Assembly: GCF_029167105.1 (NCBI RefSeq) | Contig: NZ_JARFML010000044.1 | Location: 1-60,628 of the forward strand | Reading direction: 5' to 3' | DNA from: Bradyrhizobium yuanmingense | GTDB taxonomy: Bacteria > Pseudomonadota > Alphaproteobacteria > Rhizobiales > Xanthobacteraceae | Length of the DNA stretch: 60,628 bases | Part shown: positions 60,609 through 60,628 of the stretch, piece by piece | How positions within the stretch are numbered: the stretch's first letter is position 1 | Layout: the number at the start of each line of letters is the position of its first letter | The notes under the pieces: model-generated | Told to the model about the DNA's origin: nothing | Database searches by the model: none | What the model saw: only the letters and a program-made list of their open reading frames with translations | Translations under genes and position numbers: made by a program

Positions 60609-60628
60609 GGGTGTTTCCGCAATGGGAC

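Overview
The window is high-GC chromosomal DNA that reads as a slow-growing rhizobium of the genus Bradyrhizobium. The lead evidence is a LuxR/LuxI pair whose proteins match the BjaR/BjaI isovaleryl-homoserine-lactone system. A GcrA regulator, a phoR-pstSCAB-phoU-phoB cluster, a SAM-II riboswitch in front of metZ, an OpgC-type membrane protein and the typical Bradyrhizobium intergenic inverted repeats agree with it. The genus is an inference; no rRNA lies in the window.

Layout. 0.4-2.4 kb: a 58-aa ORF, bjaR, a lux box, bjaI and a small ORF coupled to bjaI. 2.6-6.1 kb: a livHMGF-type ABC importer without a binding-protein gene, preceded by TGCA-N6-TGCA sites. 6.2-9.5 kb: an AraC regulator and a TonB-dependent siderophore receptor with a tandem 21-bp-spaced repeat between them. 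9.5-12.3 kb: small proteins (secreted Ala/Pro-rich, zinc ribbon, PRC barrel), a VOC protein and an AraC regulator. 12.5-19.8 kb: the aerobic benzoyl-CoA (box) cluster, with boxR and a truncated hemoglobin on the minus strand and benzoate-CoA ligase, an alpha/beta hydrolase, boxC and boxB on the plus strand. boxA and boxD are not here. 19.9-26.3 kb: envelope genes (porin, SDR, polysaccharide deacetylase, BON/OmpA protein, YbhN-like membrane protein). 26.4-33.1 kb: the Pho regulon core, with a Pho box before pstS. 33.3-38.3 kb: gcrA, argD-argF, hslO, apaG. 38.5-41.5 kb: an opgC-like gene and two SGNH-hydrolase paralogs, the first with its active site lost. 41.6-50.1 kb: metZ with its SAM-II riboswitch, a double-length dCTP deaminase, an unknown 350-aa protein, a MATE exporter, a Met/Gly-rich secreted protein, SRPBCC and VOC proteins, an AraC regulator and ogt. 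50.3 kb: tRNA-Gly(CCC). 50.6-60.5 kb: XRE-cupin regulator, GNAT protein, then a sugar locus (LacI regulator, xylB, xylA, ABC ATPase, permease, binding protein, aldo/keto reductase, lactonase).

How it fits together. The most interesting link is regulatory. The operator type known for BoxR (TGCA-N6-TGCA) is found exactly in front of boxC and again in front of the ABC importer next to bjaRI, about 14 kb away. This predicts that the importer belongs to the benzoate regulon and carries benzoate or a related aromatic acid rather than branched-chain amino acids. The box genes would activate the aromatic acid to its CoA thioester, epoxidise it (BoxB with a BoxA from elsewhere) and cleave the ring (BoxC). 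The truncated hemoglobin co-directional with boxR may serve oxygen handling. In the sugar locus an isomerase/kinase branch (xylA/xylB) sits with an oxidative aldose dehydrogenase/lactonase branch behind one transporter.
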